From: Paraburkholderia bannensis NBRC 103871 | GTDB lineage: Bacteria > Pseudomonadota > Gammaproteobacteria > Burkholderiales > Burkholderiaceae | Length of the DNA stretch: 64,000 bases | Reading direction: 5' to 3' | Assembly (NCBI RefSeq): GCF_000685015.1 | Contig: NZ_BAYA01000009.1 | Coordinates: 1-64,000, forward strand | Shown here: positions 17,685-26,409 of the stretch, piece by piece | Position numbering within the stretch: position 1 is the stretch's first letter | Layout: the number at the start of each line of letters is the position of its first letter | The notes under the pieces: generated by a model | Database searches by the model: none | What the model was told of the DNA's origin: nothing | What the model saw: the letters and a program-made list of their open reading frames with translations, nothing else | Made by a program: the position numbers and the translations under genes

Positions 17685-17948
17685 ATGACTGAATTCAACC
17701 GCTCATCAACACTTAGCCTGCGCCGTTCGGGCTCCGCGTTGACCGGCCCGCGAGCGCCGAAGGCCATCGCACCCGCCGCCGTCACGCGTCACAGCACCGA
17801 ACCGGCCAGCAGCACGCCCGCCAGCAGCGAGCGCTCGCTGGACAGCACGGCCCTGCTGCAAGGCCGCAGCCATGTGAGCATCCTGCACAACGGCGAGACC
17901 TATCAGCTGCGCGCCACGCGATTGGGCAAGCTGATTCTCACCAAGTGA
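17685..17948 (+). CDS. hemP: Hemin uptake protein HemP
   Basis: The 87-residue protein ends with the HemP/HmuP signature 'GRSHVSILHNGETYQLRATR' then 'LGKLILTK' (about 59-87). The first 55 residues are Ser/Ala-rich and poorly conserved. In related bacteria HmuP/HemP promotes expression of haem-uptake receptors. No haem receptor or ABC system is adjacent here, so it would act at a distance. The Fur box upstream predicts induction in low iron. Confidence 0.9.
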   Translation: MTEFNRSSTLSLRRSGSALTGPRAPKAIAPAAVTRHSTEPASSTPASSERSLDSTALLQGRSHVSILHNGETYQLRATRLGKLILTK

Positions 17949-18193
17949 GGTTCTAGTTTTAGTACCGGGTATTGTGGGGACCGCCTCCATCGAGAGGCGT
18001 TGGGCAGTAGCCAGCAACGACGGCTTGCACGCGAGATCTAGACCCCTTCGTGCATACATCCTTCAAGCTTCAAGCCGGCCGTCATAGCAAGCCAAGCCAT
18101 TTTTTTGTTCTCACCTGTATCAACGGGAGCGGCGCGCGAAGCGTTGCCGTCCTGGGCGAGCGCCGCGGCATAGTCCGCGGCTTTTGCTTTTTT
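17949..18193 (+). ncRNA. Candidate iron-responsive small RNA downstream of hemP
   Basis: The 245 bases after the hemP stop contain no convincing gene but strong RNA structure. CGCCTC-CATC-GAGGCG-type hairpin lies near 17981-18000; TGCACG/CGTGCA and CGGCTTG/CAAGCCG pairs nest between 18020 and 18078; a T7 run at 18100-18106 follows CAAGCC, which could pair with GGCTTG at 18022-18027; and a classic terminator ends at 18193. A Fur-regulated sRNA, BrrF, is described in Burkholderia cenocepacia and, as I recall, lies by hemP. This stretch would be its counterpart, either processed from hemP mRNA or with its own promoter. Confidence 0.5.
18162..18193 (+). terminator. Intrinsic terminator of the hemP/sRNA transcript
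   Basis: GCCGCGG-CATAGT-CCGCGGC, a 7-bp GC stem, followed by TTTTGCTTTTTT. It points the same way as hemP and lies 215 bases beyond its stop, defining the end of a non-coding tail. The remaining 135 bases to 18328 show nothing further. Confidence 0.8.
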
Positions 18194-18328
18194 GCCGTTG
18201 TTGCTTTGCTGCATGGGGAAGGCAGCGGCGGTTCGCGTTTATGTGAATCAACGTGCGGGCACGATCTGATTCGGCGATACCGAGGCGCGATTATAACCGC
18301 GACCTCCCCCTACTCGTAAACCCCTTCT

Positions 18329-18736
18329 TTATTCGATGCGCAGCGCGGCGATGCCGGCCTGGGCGATCATCGCGTCCTGGTCGGACTTCACGCCCGACAC
18401 ACCCACCGCTCCAATCACGTCGCCCTTGACGACGATAGGCACGCCGCCTTCGAGCATCGCCGTGAGCGGCGCGCTCAGGAATGCCGTGCGGCCCTGGCGG
18501 ATGACTTCTTCGTACACCTTGCTTTCCTTGCGGCCCAGCGCGGCCGTGCGCGCCTTGCCGTGGGCGATCTCGGCGCTAACGGGCGCCGCGCCATCGAGGC
18601 GGCGCAGGTACAGCAGATGGCCGCCATCGTCGACAATCGCAATCGTCACGTTCCATTCATTTGCGCGGGCGTGCGCGACGGCTGCATCGGCTGCGCGGAT
18701 CACATCTTCGTCGGTCAGTACTGCTCGCGTTCGCAT
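18329..18736 (-). CDS. GlcG/HbpS family protein (haem-degrading or haem-binding type)
   Basis: The 135-residue protein shows the GlcG/HbpS fold signature: 'VTIAIVDDGGHLLYLRRLDG' near 30-50, 'KARTAALGRKES' and 'GVPIVVKGDVIGAVGVSG' near 95-115. Some relatives bind or degrade haem; others are of unknown role. GGAGACACCC precedes the ATG at 18736. It shares orientation with ftrABCD but a strong hairpin separates them. No signal peptide is present, so it should be cytosolic. Confidence 0.85.
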   Translation of the reverse strand: MRTRAVLTDEDVIRAADAAVAHARANEWNVTIAIVDDGGHLLYLRRLDGAAPVSAEIAHGKARTAALGRKESKVYEEVIRQGRTAFLSAPLTAMLEGGVPIVVKGDVIGAVGVSGVKSDQDAMIAQAGIAALRIE

Positions 18737-18753
18737 GGGTGTCTCCGAAAAGT

Positions 18754-18791
18754 AAAAAACCAGGCAGACCCAATGGCCGACCTGGTTTTTT
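18754..18791. terminator. Bidirectional terminator between ftrD and the GlcG-like gene
   Basis: AAAAAACCAGG pairs with CCTGGTTTTTT around a 16-base inner region that can extend the stem. On the reverse strand it ends the ftrABCD transcript 78 bases after the ftrD stop. Confidence 0.8.
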
Positions 18792-18868
18792 GAGAGTAGC
18801 ACCCGGACTGACGCTGCGACGCCCCAATGCGGCGTATACCGCCTATATCAGCGGCGCAGGAAAAATGC

Positions 18869-20293
18869 TCAACGCGTCCAGCCCCAGAACATGAGCCACC
18901 ACGCGCTGTCGACCACGGCGAGCGCGAGCGCGAAGCCCACCATCGCCAGGCCCCGCTGCCAGAAACGCGTGCTGTAGCGGCCCGTGACGCGCCACGCGAG
19001 CCACGCGCTCCACAGGTTCGTGATGACGAGAATCGCGATGCGCACTTCGGTTGCCCAGTCGAGCGGCACATGCTCGGCGCGCAACAGCGAAAGCGTCGTC
19101 GCCGACAGACCAAGGAACACGCCCGCGCCCGCCAGCGGAATCAGCGATTGTGCGAAGTGATGCAGGCGGCGCATCTCGAAGCGCCCGAGCGTGGCCGTCG
19201 AAGCCGCGAGAATCGCGAACAGCGCCGTGCCGTAGACAAGCCCCGTCGCGACGATGTAGCCGACGATCATCGTGCCGTCGAGCCACGAGAACACGTCGTT
19301 CTGCTCGGGATAATGCGTGAGCAGGAACCACGGCGCGTTGGTGTCGAGCGGCCAGGTGATATCGCGGTCAATGAGCCAGCCCGCGAGCCACTGCTTCATG
19401 CCGATGAACCACGGCGACCCCGTCCAGTGGAACGCGCCGATGGCAATGCCAAGCAGTCCGTACAGAATCAGCGCGGTGTCCCAGCCGTTGGCCTGGCTGT
19501 CGCCCAATTCGACGACTTCTTCGGCCGGCGAGCGCCACGACAGCGAGATCGCGTCGCGGTGACCGCTGCAACGGCCGCACATATGGCATTGCGCCGCGCC
19601 CTTCATATTGCGCAGCGGCACGAGCGGCGCGCAATTGACGGGAATCACGCGATGCCCGCCGTGCTCGCCATGCGTGTACGAGTTGCGCCACGCGTCTTCA
19701 TCGACCTTGAAGCGAAACGGCGCGAGCCGCGCCAGAAGCGCAAAAACCCCGTTCACGGGGCAGAGATATTTACACCAGACGCGTTTCTCGCGTCCGTACA
19801 GGAAGCCAATCACCATCGCGCCGAGCGTCGATCCGCCCAGCACCAGCAACACCGCTTTCGGGTACTGGTAGACGCTCACCATCTGGCCATAAATGGTCGT
19901 GAGCCCGAAAGCCACGAAAGGCCAGCCGCCCCAGCGCATCCAGCGCGGGATCGCCCAGCCACGGCCGAACTTGCTGGCGAATTCGGTGAGCGCGCCTTCC
20001 GGACACAGCACGCCGCACCACACGCGTCCGAGCATCACCATCGAAAGCAGCACGAACGGCCACCAGATGCCCCAGAACACGAACTGCGCGGCGAGCGTCA
20101 GGTTGTTCCAGAGGTGCGAGGTATCGTCGGGCAGCGGCATGACCGCCGGCACGAGGATCAGGAACGCGTAGACGGCGACCACGACCCACTGCACGCCGCG
20201 GATCACCGCGCCGTGCCGCTGCATCCATTGGCCTGCCTGGGTCAGCCTGCCCTGCCGCCGCATGCCGGGCGGCTGGGCCGATGCACAACTCAT
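18869..20293 (-). CDS. ftrD: FtrD, polyferredoxin-type membrane protein of the ferrous iron transporter
   Basis: The 474-residue protein is a NapH/CcoG-like membrane iron-sulfur protein. It has two paired motifs, 'VWCGVLCPEGALTE' near 90-105 and 'VWCKYLCPVNGVFALL' near 172-188, plus a later 'CHMCGRC' near 237, among about eight membrane helices. In FtrABCD it is thought to take up the electron from iron oxidation at the permease. Its ATG overlaps the ftrC stop as ATGA. A terminator follows. Confidence 0.9.
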   Translation of the reverse strand: MSCASAQPPGMRRQGRLTQAGQWMQRHGAVIRGVQWVVVAVYAFLILVPAVMPLPDDTSHLWNNLTLAAQFVFWGIWWPFVLLSMVMLGRVWCGVLCPEGALTEFASKFGRGWAIPRWMRWGGWPFVAFGLTTIYGQMVSVYQYPKAVLLVLGGSTLGAMVIGFLYGREKRVWCKYLCPVNGVFALLARLAPFRFKVDEDAWRNSYTHGEHGGHRVIPVNCAPLVPLRNMKGAAQCHMCGRCSGHRDAISLSWRSPAEEVVELGDSQANGWDTALILYGLLGIAIGAFHWTGSPWFIGMKQWLAGWLIDRDITWPLDTNAPWFLLTHYPEQNDVFSWLDGTMIVGYIVATGLVYGTALFAILAASTATLGRFEMRRLHHFAQSLIPLAGAGVFLGLSATTLSLLRAEHVPLDWATEVRIAILVITNLWSAWLAWRVTGRYSTRFWQRGLAMVGFALALAVVDSAWWLMFWGWTR

Positions 20294-21135
20294 GCTGCTT
20301 TCCCCCTGGCCACGGCGGCGTTACGTCCGCTCGCGCGACGCGCGAGGAACCACACCACGAGCCAGTACACGGCGTAAGCGATCAGGTTCATCAGCGCCGG
20401 ATGCGCGCGATAACCCGTGAGCGTCGCGACCAGCGAACCGAAGGTGCTCGAATCGTCGAGCAGCGCCGACGAATTCCACACCTGGTCGACGATGGTCGGC
20501 AAGATTTCCTTGTCGATCAGCTTGTCGACGCCGGTCTGGAACAGGCCTGCGCCGAGGAACAGCAGCATGATTTCGGTGACGCGGAAAAAGAGGCGCCACG
20601 AGAAAATCTTGCCGCCCAGTTGCAGCAGATAGAACGTCAGGAACGCGAGGCCAAGGCCCAGCAGCACGGCCACATACTGGCTCGCGTCGACGTGACCCGA
20701 CTGGCCGAAACCCAGGCCGTAGAGGAAGATCACCGTCTCGCTGCCCTCGCGTGCAATGGCGAGCGCGACCAGCACCGTAATGCCCCACCAGTTGGCGTCG
20801 CGTGTGGTCTTTTCCAGCGACTCTTCCATCTCGCGCTTGAGCGTGCGGCCATGCTGCTTCATCCACAGCACCATCTGCACGATCAGCACGCAGGCCACCA
20901 GCACCATGGCGGTCTGGAAGTAATCCTGGGCGTCGCCCGACAGCACTTCGGTGAAGCCGACCAGCGCCGCGCCCAGCGCCACCGCCGCCAGAATGCCGAG
21001 GCCCACGCCTGCCCACAGATACGGCAGGCCGCGCCGCGCACCGGCGTCGCCGTTCTTCAGCCACGCATACAGAATGCCGACGACGAGCAGCGCTTCCACG
21101 CTCTCACGCCAGACGATGAACAATACCTGACCCAT
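20290..21135 (-). CDS. ftrC: FtrC, FTR1-family iron permease
   Basis: The 281-residue protein has seven membrane helices and two RExxE iron-path motifs typical of FTR1 permeases: 'WRESVEALL' at residues 9-17 and 'REGSETVIF' near the middle. It carries iron, oxidised at the membrane by the cupredoxin partner, across the inner membrane. It lies 83 bases after ftrB and overlaps ftrD. Confidence 0.95.
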   Translation of the reverse strand: MGQVLFIVWRESVEALLVVGILYAWLKNGDAGARRGLPYLWAGVGLGILAAVALGAALVGFTEVLSGDAQDYFQTAMVLVACVLIVQMVLWMKQHGRTLKREMEESLEKTTRDANWWGITVLVALAIAREGSETVIFLYGLGFGQSGHVDASQYVAVLLGLGLAFLTFYLLQLGGKIFSWRLFFRVTEIMLLFLGAGLFQTGVDKLIDKEILPTIVDQVWNSSALLDDSSTFGSLVATLTGYRAHPALMNLIAYAVYWLVVWFLARRASGRNAAVARGKAA

Positions 21136-21218
21136 TCAACACCTCCTGCCGCCAGCCGTCTGCTGACCGCGCTTTGTTACCTGGCAGCCTTTACTTCGCC
21201 ACCCTTCCTTCGCAACAC

Positions 21219-21572
21219 TTACTTGGCGACGATCACACCCTGTGCCTGCTGGTGGAAATCGTCGAAGAACTTGTACTCGCCCGGATCGAGCGGCGCGATC
21301 ACGACGAACGAATCCGCGCCCGGCGCCAGCACTTTTTCCTTGCGCAACTGGACGCTCTCGAACTCGGCCGCACCCTTGCCGGTGTTGCGCACCTCGATCT
21401 TGATGCGCGTGCCCGCCGGCACTTCGATGCGCGCGGGGTTCAGCTTGCCATCGTTCATTTCGAGCTTGAACGTGGGCAGATCCGCGGCGTGCGCCACCGT
21501 GGCCACGCCCGCGAGCGACACCGCAAAAGACGCGCTGAGCGCGAGCGCCGCAAACTTTCGCATTCCAGTCAT
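21219..21572 (-). CDS. ftrB: FtrB, periplasmic cupredoxin-like protein
   Basis: The 117-residue product has a signal peptide ending near 'VAHA-ADLPTF' (about residue 29) and a cupredoxin-like domain with 'PARIEVPAGTRIKIEVRNTG', ending in 'GVIVAK'. In FtrABCD it is proposed to oxidise Fe(II) for the permease. AAGGAG lies about 12 bases before the ATG at 21572; upstream in-frame starts at 21617 and 21602 do not fit a signal peptide. Confidence 0.88.
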   Translation of the reverse strand: MTGMRKFAALALSASFAVSLAGVATVAHAADLPTFKLEMNDGKLNPARIEVPAGTRIKIEVRNTGKGAAEFESVQLRKEKVLAPGADSFVVIAPLDPGEYKFFDDFHQQAQGVIVAK

Positions 21573-21695
21573 TGCTTTTACCTGCTCCTTGCTGACATTC
21601 ATGCGGCGGCGCTGCACGAGATGCGCGCCGCCGCGCGAGCTGCCGGTTGAAGCCCTGGCAAGCGCCAGGCCTTCGCCCTCGTGGTCGCAGCCCTC

Positions 21696-22244
21696 TTAGT
21701 AGCCGCCCTTCTTGCCGATGCCCGCGAACGGGAAATCGTATTCGATCGTGATGGGCTTGAACCACGGGCCCACGCCGGTTTCCTTGTCGACGTGGCGGCC
21801 GAACGCCATGTGGCCCATTTGCATCGGCGCTTCGACGATCATCTTGAGGTGATACTTGCCGGGGCCAGCCAGCTTGACGTTGTCGCCATAGTGCGGGCCG
21901 TCGTTAGCCACCATCGGCATCAGGTCGCCCTTTTGCACGTAGCTCGAACCCGGCTTGGTCAGCTCGTAGTGCACCTGCAGGTACGGCATCCAGTCGCCTT
22001 CGGCGAAACCGGTCGGGTTGTTCTTGACCGCGTGGATGTCCGTTTCCAGGTGGATGTCGGAATCCGACGCCTTGCGCATCATGCCTTCCGGTTCCATGGT
22101 GATCGGCTGCAGATAGACCGCGCCGATTTCCATGCCGCCCTGGATCTGCTGCTTGCCGATCGGGTACTCGGCCGCCTGAGCCGAAAACGCAGCGGCCGCA
22201 GCCGCGATGACGGCGGTGCCGCGCACGAAAGAATGGATCCGCAT
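21696..22244 (-). CDS. ftrA: FtrA, P19-type periplasmic iron-binding protein
   Basis: The 182-residue protein has a signal peptide (cleavage near residue 24, 'FSAQA-AEYPIG') and a P19 domain rich in Met and His, with 'DSDIHLETDIHA' and 'MQMGHMAFGRHV'. P19 proteins bind iron and copper and feed the FTR1 permease. It is the first gene of ftrABCD; a Fur-like palindrome lies 67 bases upstream. A 78-base gap precedes the ftrB signal region upstream starts. Confidence 0.93.
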   Translation of the reverse strand: MRIHSFVRGTAVIAAAAAAFSAQAAEYPIGKQQIQGGMEIGAVYLQPITMEPEGMMRKASDSDIHLETDIHAVKNNPTGFAEGDWMPYLQVHYELTKPGSSYVQKGDLMPMVANDGPHYGDNVKLAGPGKYHLKMIVEAPMQMGHMAFGRHVDKETGVGPWFKPITIEYDFPFAGIGKKGGY

Positions 22245-22310
22245 CGAAACTCCTGATTTTTTATGAGAGGTACAACCGAATCATCGAGTGCATCTACGTA
22301 AAAACGTTAA

Positions 22311-22325
22311 TGCGAACAATTCTCA
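22311..22325. promoter_or_regulatory. Candidate Fur box upstream of ftrABCD
   Basis: TGCGAACAATTCTCA matches 10 of 14 positions of the 7-1-7 Fur palindrome and sits in a locally AT-rich region ahead of ftrA. Confidence 0.55.
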
Positions 22326-22502
22326 ATAATAGCGAAGTTTAACACTGAAGCCGATGGGGAACAAATTGCTGCAAGGGGAGAACCCCTTCGCAGCAGGGTT
22401 TTAGCAGCGTTGGGTTAACGCAGGCTTACGGCAAGCCACCAAATGTTTTTCAATGCACGCTTAATAGAAAGCCAGAGTCGATCGCCAGACATTCCAGGCG
22501 CA

Positions 22503-22545
22503 ATAAAAAGGGCGCAAACGGTACCAGACCGTGCGCCCTTCTTTT
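22503..22545 (-). terminator. Intrinsic terminator after uvrB
   Basis: On the reverse strand AAGGGCGCA pairs with TGCGCCCTT around a loop that itself contains ACGGT/ACCGT, followed by TTTATTG. Confidence 0.8.
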
Positions 22546-22563
22546 CGCTGAAACCGCTTGCCG

Positions 22564-24645
22564 TCAGGCCGGATGATCGCCCACATTGGCCCCAAATACG
22601 CGCTGGCGCAGCACCGCCAACTGGTCGCGCGCCTGCGCGGCCTTCTCGAATTCGAGATTCTTCGCGTGATCCATCATCTGCTTTTCGAGCTTCTTGATTT
22701 CCTTCGCGATCTGCTTTTCGGACATGTCCTCGAACTTCGCGCGCTCCTGCTCCTCGCGCAGTTCGGCGCGCGCATCGTCGACGTTGTAGACACCGTCGAT
22801 GATGTCCTTGATGCGTTTGACCACGCCGCGCGGCACGATGCCGTTCGCTTCGTTGAAGGCCATCTGCTTGGCGCGGCGGCGCTCGGTTTCGTCGATCGCC
22901 CGGCGCATCGAATCCGTGATGCGGTCGCCGTAGAGAATCGCCTTGCCGTTCACGTTACGCGCGGCGCGCCCGATCGTCTGGATCAGCGAGCGCTCGGCGC
23001 GCAGGAAGCCTTCCTTGTCCGCGTCGAGAATCGCCACCAGCGAGACCTCGGGAATGTCCAGCCCCTCGCGCAGCAGGTTGATGCCCACCAGCACGTCGAA
23101 GGTGCCCAGGCGCAGGTCGCGAATGATTTCCACGCGCTCGACCGTGTCGATGTCGCTGTGCAGGTAGCGCACCTTGACGCCGTGATCGGCGAGGAACTCG
23201 GTCAGCTGCTCGGCCATGCGCTTGGTGAGCGTCGTCACCAGCACGCGCTCCCCCACTTCCACGCGCGCGTTGATTTCCGAGAGCACGTCGTCGACCTGCG
23301 TGGAGGCCGGGCGCACTTCGATCGTCGGATCGACCAGGCCCGTGGGCCGCACCACCTGCTCGGCGATCTGGCCCGTGACCTTCTTTTCGTAGTCGGCGGG
23401 CGTGGCGGAGACGAACACCACCTGGCGCATCTTGCCTTCGAACTCGTTGAACTTGAGCGGCCGGTTATCGAGCGCCGAAGGCAACCGGAAGCCGTAATCG
23501 ACGAGGTTTTCCTTACGCGCGCGGTCGCCGTTGTACATGCCGTTGAACTGGCCGATCAGCACGTGCGACTCGTCGAGGAACATCATCGCGTCGCTGGGCA
23601 GGTAATCGACGAGCGTGGGCGGCGGCTCGCCGGGCAGCGCGCCCGAGAAGTGCCGCGAGTAGTTCTCGATGCCCTTGCAGAAGCCCAGTTCCTGCAGCAT
23701 TTCCAGGTCGAAACGGGTGCGCTGCTCCAGCCGCTGCGCCTCCACCAGCTTGCCTTCGGCGTAGAAAAACTCCAGCCGGTCGCGCAATTCGGTCTTGATG
23801 GTCTCGACGGCGCGCAGCACGGTCTCGCGCGGCGTCACATAGTGCGACGACGGATAGACCGTGAAGCGCGGAATCTTCTGGCGCACGCGGCCCGTGAGCG
23901 GATCGAACAGTTGCAGCGTCTCGACCTCGTCGTCGAACAGCTCCACGCGCACGGCCATTTCGGCGTGCTCGGCCGGGAAGATGTCGATGGTGTCGCCGCG
24001 CACGCGAAAGGTGCCGCGCTGGAAATCCTGTTCGTTGCGGTTGTACTGCATCGCAATCAGGCGCGCGATGATGTCGCGCTGGCCGAGCTTGTCGCCCTGG
24101 CGCAGCGTCAGGATCATCTGATGGTACTCGGACGGATTGCCGATACCGTAGATCGCCGACACCGTCGCCACGATCACCACGTCGCGGCGCTCCATCAGGC
24201 TCTTGGTGGCCGACAGACGCATCTGCTCGATGTGCTCGTTGATCGACGAATCCTTCTCGATGAAGAGATCGCGCTGCGGCACGTAGGCTTCCGGCTGGTA
24301 GTAGTCGTAGTACGAGACGAAGTACTCGACGGCATTGCGCGGGAAGAACTCGCGGAATTCCGCGTAAAGCTGCGCGGCGAGCGTCTTGTTCGGCGCGAAC
24401 ACGATCGCCGGGCGGCCCAGACGCGCGATGGTGTTGGCCATCGTGAAGGTCTTGCCCGAACCCGTCACGCCCAGCAGCGTCTGGAACGAGAGGCCGTCTT
24501 CCACGCCTTCCACGAGCGTTTCGATGGCCGTCGGCTGGTCGCCGGCCGGCAGATACGGCTGGTAGAGCTGGAACGGCGAGCCGTCGTAGTGGACGAACTT
24601 CGACTCGTCGAGCGCCGGGGCGTCGGCGACGGTGTGGTCGGACAT
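22564..24645 (-). CDS. uvrB: Excinuclease ABC subunit B
   Basis: The 693-residue protein is the damage-verifying helicase of nucleotide excision repair. It has the Walker A motif 'GVTGSGKT' at 59-66, the beta-hairpin '[12 protein letters not shown]' near 108, 'IDRDSS'-type helicase blocks, and a C-terminal UVR helix pair that binds UvrC. The ATG at 24645 has AGGA eight bases upstream; open codons up to 24678 are less likely. No clear LexA box was seen upstream. Confidence 0.97.
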   Translation of the reverse strand: MSDHTVADAPALDESKFVHYDGSPFQLYQPYLPAGDQPTAIETLVEGVEDGLSFQTLLGVTGSGKTFTMANTIARLGRPAIVFAPNKTLAAQLYAEFREFFPRNAVEYFVSYYDYYQPEAYVPQRDLFIEKDSSINEHIEQMRLSATKSLMERRDVVIVATVSAIYGIGNPSEYHQMILTLRQGDKLGQRDIIARLIAMQYNRNEQDFQRGTFRVRGDTIDIFPAEHAEMAVRVELFDDEVETLQLFDPLTGRVRQKIPRFTVYPSSHYVTPRETVLRAVETIKTELRDRLEFFYAEGKLVEAQRLEQRTRFDLEMLQELGFCKGIENYSRHFSGALPGEPPPTLVDYLPSDAMMFLDESHVLIGQFNGMYNGDRARKENLVDYGFRLPSALDNRPLKFNEFEGKMRQVVFVSATPADYEKKVTGQIAEQVVRPTGLVDPTIEVRPASTQVDDVLSEINARVEVGERVLVTTLTKRMAEQLTEFLADHGVKVRYLHSDIDTVERVEIIRDLRLGTFDVLVGINLLREGLDIPEVSLVAILDADKEGFLRAERSLIQTIGRAARNVNGKAILYGDRITDSMRRAIDETERRRAKQMAFNEANGIVPRGVVKRIKDIIDGVYNVDDARAELREEQERAKFEDMSEKQIAKEIKKLEKQMMDHAKNLEFEKAAQARDQLAVLRQRVFGANVGDHPA

Positions 24646-25079
24646 GGAGGACATCCTGTGCGCGGAGCAAACAAGCATTCTAGCGTTTCGCCAACGGGCG
24701 GGCGCGAGGTGCTTTTGGGGGTGTGACGGGAGAACCCGGCGACGGCGCGGGCCGATGGGGAACCTCGATGTGGAACCTTATCGGCGGGTGTTTTTGCGCT
24801 GCTGGGTCGATGTTTGATATCAGGCAGATGGGGCGTCAAGCCCAAGGCTGCAAGAGGCCAGGCACCGAGTTTTTGCGTTTGCCTATAGGGAAAAGCTGGG
24901 CATAAAGGCCACGCTGGCGTCACAGTCGGCGAAAAACCGGCTTGAGGATTCGTTACAATAGCGCGTTGCGTGGCCGGCCGCCCCGCGCGCCTGCCGTTTC
25001 AGGCGCGTACCAGAAGTCTTTCGTCACACCCGCGGCGCGCGGACCACCGAGCTTCTCCCTCCACTTTTGCCGAACCATC
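24646..25079. other. Divergent intergenic region between uvrB and the aminotransferase
   Basis: These 434 bases hold no credible gene. A TAGAAT-like -10 for uvrB is readable near 24675 on the reverse strand, and a TACAAT at 24954-24959 is a likely -10 for the aminotransferase, leaving a 5' leader of roughly 115 bases. No palindrome or riboswitch-like fold was recognised. Confidence 0.45.
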
Positions 25080-26279
25080 ATGTCCCTCTTTTCCGCTGTC
25101 GAACTCGCCCCCCGCGACCCGATCCTGGGTCTGAACGAAGCCTATAACGCCGACGCACGCGCGACCAAGGTGAACCTCGGCGTGGGCGTGTACACCAACG
25201 AGGAAGGCAAGATTCCGCTGCTGCGCGCGGTGCGCGAAGCGGAAAAGGCCCGCGTGGAAGCCGGCCTGCCGCGCGGCTACCTGCCGATCGAAGGCATCGC
25301 CGCCTATGACGCCGCTGTGCAGAAACTGCTGCTCGGCGACGATTCGCCGCTGATCGCAGCCGGCCGCGTCGTCACGGCGCAGGCCATCGGCGGCACGGGC
25401 GCACTGAAGATCGGCGCCGACTTCCTCAAGCGCGTGAACCCGGCTGCCAAGGTCGCGATCAGCGACCCGAGCTGGGAAAACCACCGCGCGCTGTTCGAAA
25501 GCGCAGGCTTTGAGGTCGTCGCCTACCCGTATTACGACGCACAGACCAACGGCGTGAACTTCGAGGGCATGCTCTCGGCGCTGAACGGCTACGCCGCTGG
25601 CACGGTTGTCGTGCTGCACGCGTGCTGCCACAACCCGACCGGCGTCGACCTCACGATCGACCAGTGGAAGCAGGTCATCGAAGTCGTGAAGGCGCGCGAG
25701 CTCGTGCCGTTCCTCGACATCGCTTACCAGGGCTTCGGTGACGGCATCGCGGAAGACGGCGAAGTCGTGCGTCTGTTCGCCGCTTCGGAACTCAACGTGT
25801 TCGTGTCGTCGTCGTTCTCGAAGTCGTTCTCGCTGTACGGCGAGCGCGTCGGCGCGCTGTCGATCCTCACGGCCAGCAAGGAAGAATCGTCGCGCGTGCT
25901 CTCGCAACTCAAGCGCGTGATCCGCACGAACTACTCGAACCCGCCGACGCACGGCGGCTCGGTGGTCGCTGCGGTGCTCGGCTCGGCCGACCTGCGCGCG
26001 ATGTGGGAAGCCGAACTCGGCGAAATGCGCAACCGCATCCGCGCGATGCGTACGGGCCTCGTCGAGCGCCTGGCAGCTGCCGGCGTCGACCGCGACTTCA
26101 ACTTCATCAACGTGCAGCGCGGCATGTTCTCGTACTCGGGCCTCACGGCGGCGCAAGTCGACCGCCTGCGCGAAGAGTTCGGCATCTACGCCGTCAGCAC
26201 GGGCCGCATCTGCGTGGCCGCACTGAACACGCGCAACCTCGACGCCGTCGCGAGCGCTGTTTCGGCTGTGCTGAAGTAA
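25080..26279 (+). CDS. tyrB: Aromatic/aspartate aminotransferase (class I, PLP)
   Basis: The 399-residue enzyme moves amino groups between aromatic or acidic amino acids and 2-oxoglutarate. It begins MSLFSAVELAPRDPILGLNE and carries the PLP lysine Lys248 in 'SSSFSKSFSLYGERVG', plus 'ACCHNPTGVD' near 181-190. AspC and TyrB cannot be separated by eye, so the symbol is provisional. The frame opens earlier, but the upstream codons overlap the promoter. Confidence 0.93.
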   Translation: MSLFSAVELAPRDPILGLNEAYNADARATKVNLGVGVYTNEEGKIPLLRAVREAEKARVEAGLPRGYLPIEGIAAYDAAVQKLLLGDDSPLIAAGRVVTAQAIGGTGALKIGADFLKRVNPAAKVAISDPSWENHRALFESAGFEVVAYPYYDAQTNGVNFEGMLSALNGYAAGTVVVLHACCHNPTGVDLTIDQWKQVIEVVKARELVPFLDIAYQGFGDGIAEDGEVVRLFAASELNVFVSSSFSKSFSLYGERVGALSILTASKEESSRVLSQLKRVIRTNYSNPPTHGGSVVAAVLGSADLRAMWEAELGEMRNRIRAMRTGLVERLAAAGVDRDFNFINVQRGMFSYSGLTAAQVDRLREEFGIYAVSTGRICVAALNTRNLDAVASAVSAVLK

Positions 26280-26296
26280 TTCGTCGCCAAAGTCAT

Positions 26297-26365
26297 CGTT
26301 TCAGCAGCGCCTCGCTGCTGAAACGATAAAAAAGGCGTCCGTTCGCAAGAACGGACGCCTTTTGT
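26297..26365. terminator. Tandem terminator hairpins after the aminotransferase
   Basis: A perfect 13-bp hairpin (CGTTTCAGCAGCG, loop CCT) is followed by AAGGCGTCCGTTC-GCAA-GAACGGACGCCTT with A-rich and TTTTGTTTT flanks. The second works in both directions, separating this gene from the converging patatin gene. Confidence 0.85.
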
Positions 26366-26409
26366 TTTGGTGCGGTGTCTTCGATCGCGCGAAGAACTTC
26401 GACTTCGAT

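Noticed and set aside
18050..18319. 89-codon forward frame after hemP
   Set aside because: It crosses an intrinsic terminator and has no protein-like pattern; the region is better read as RNA.
22558..24726. 722-codon forward open frame over uvrB
   Set aside because: Antisense shadow of a highly conserved gene, no ribosome site or family.
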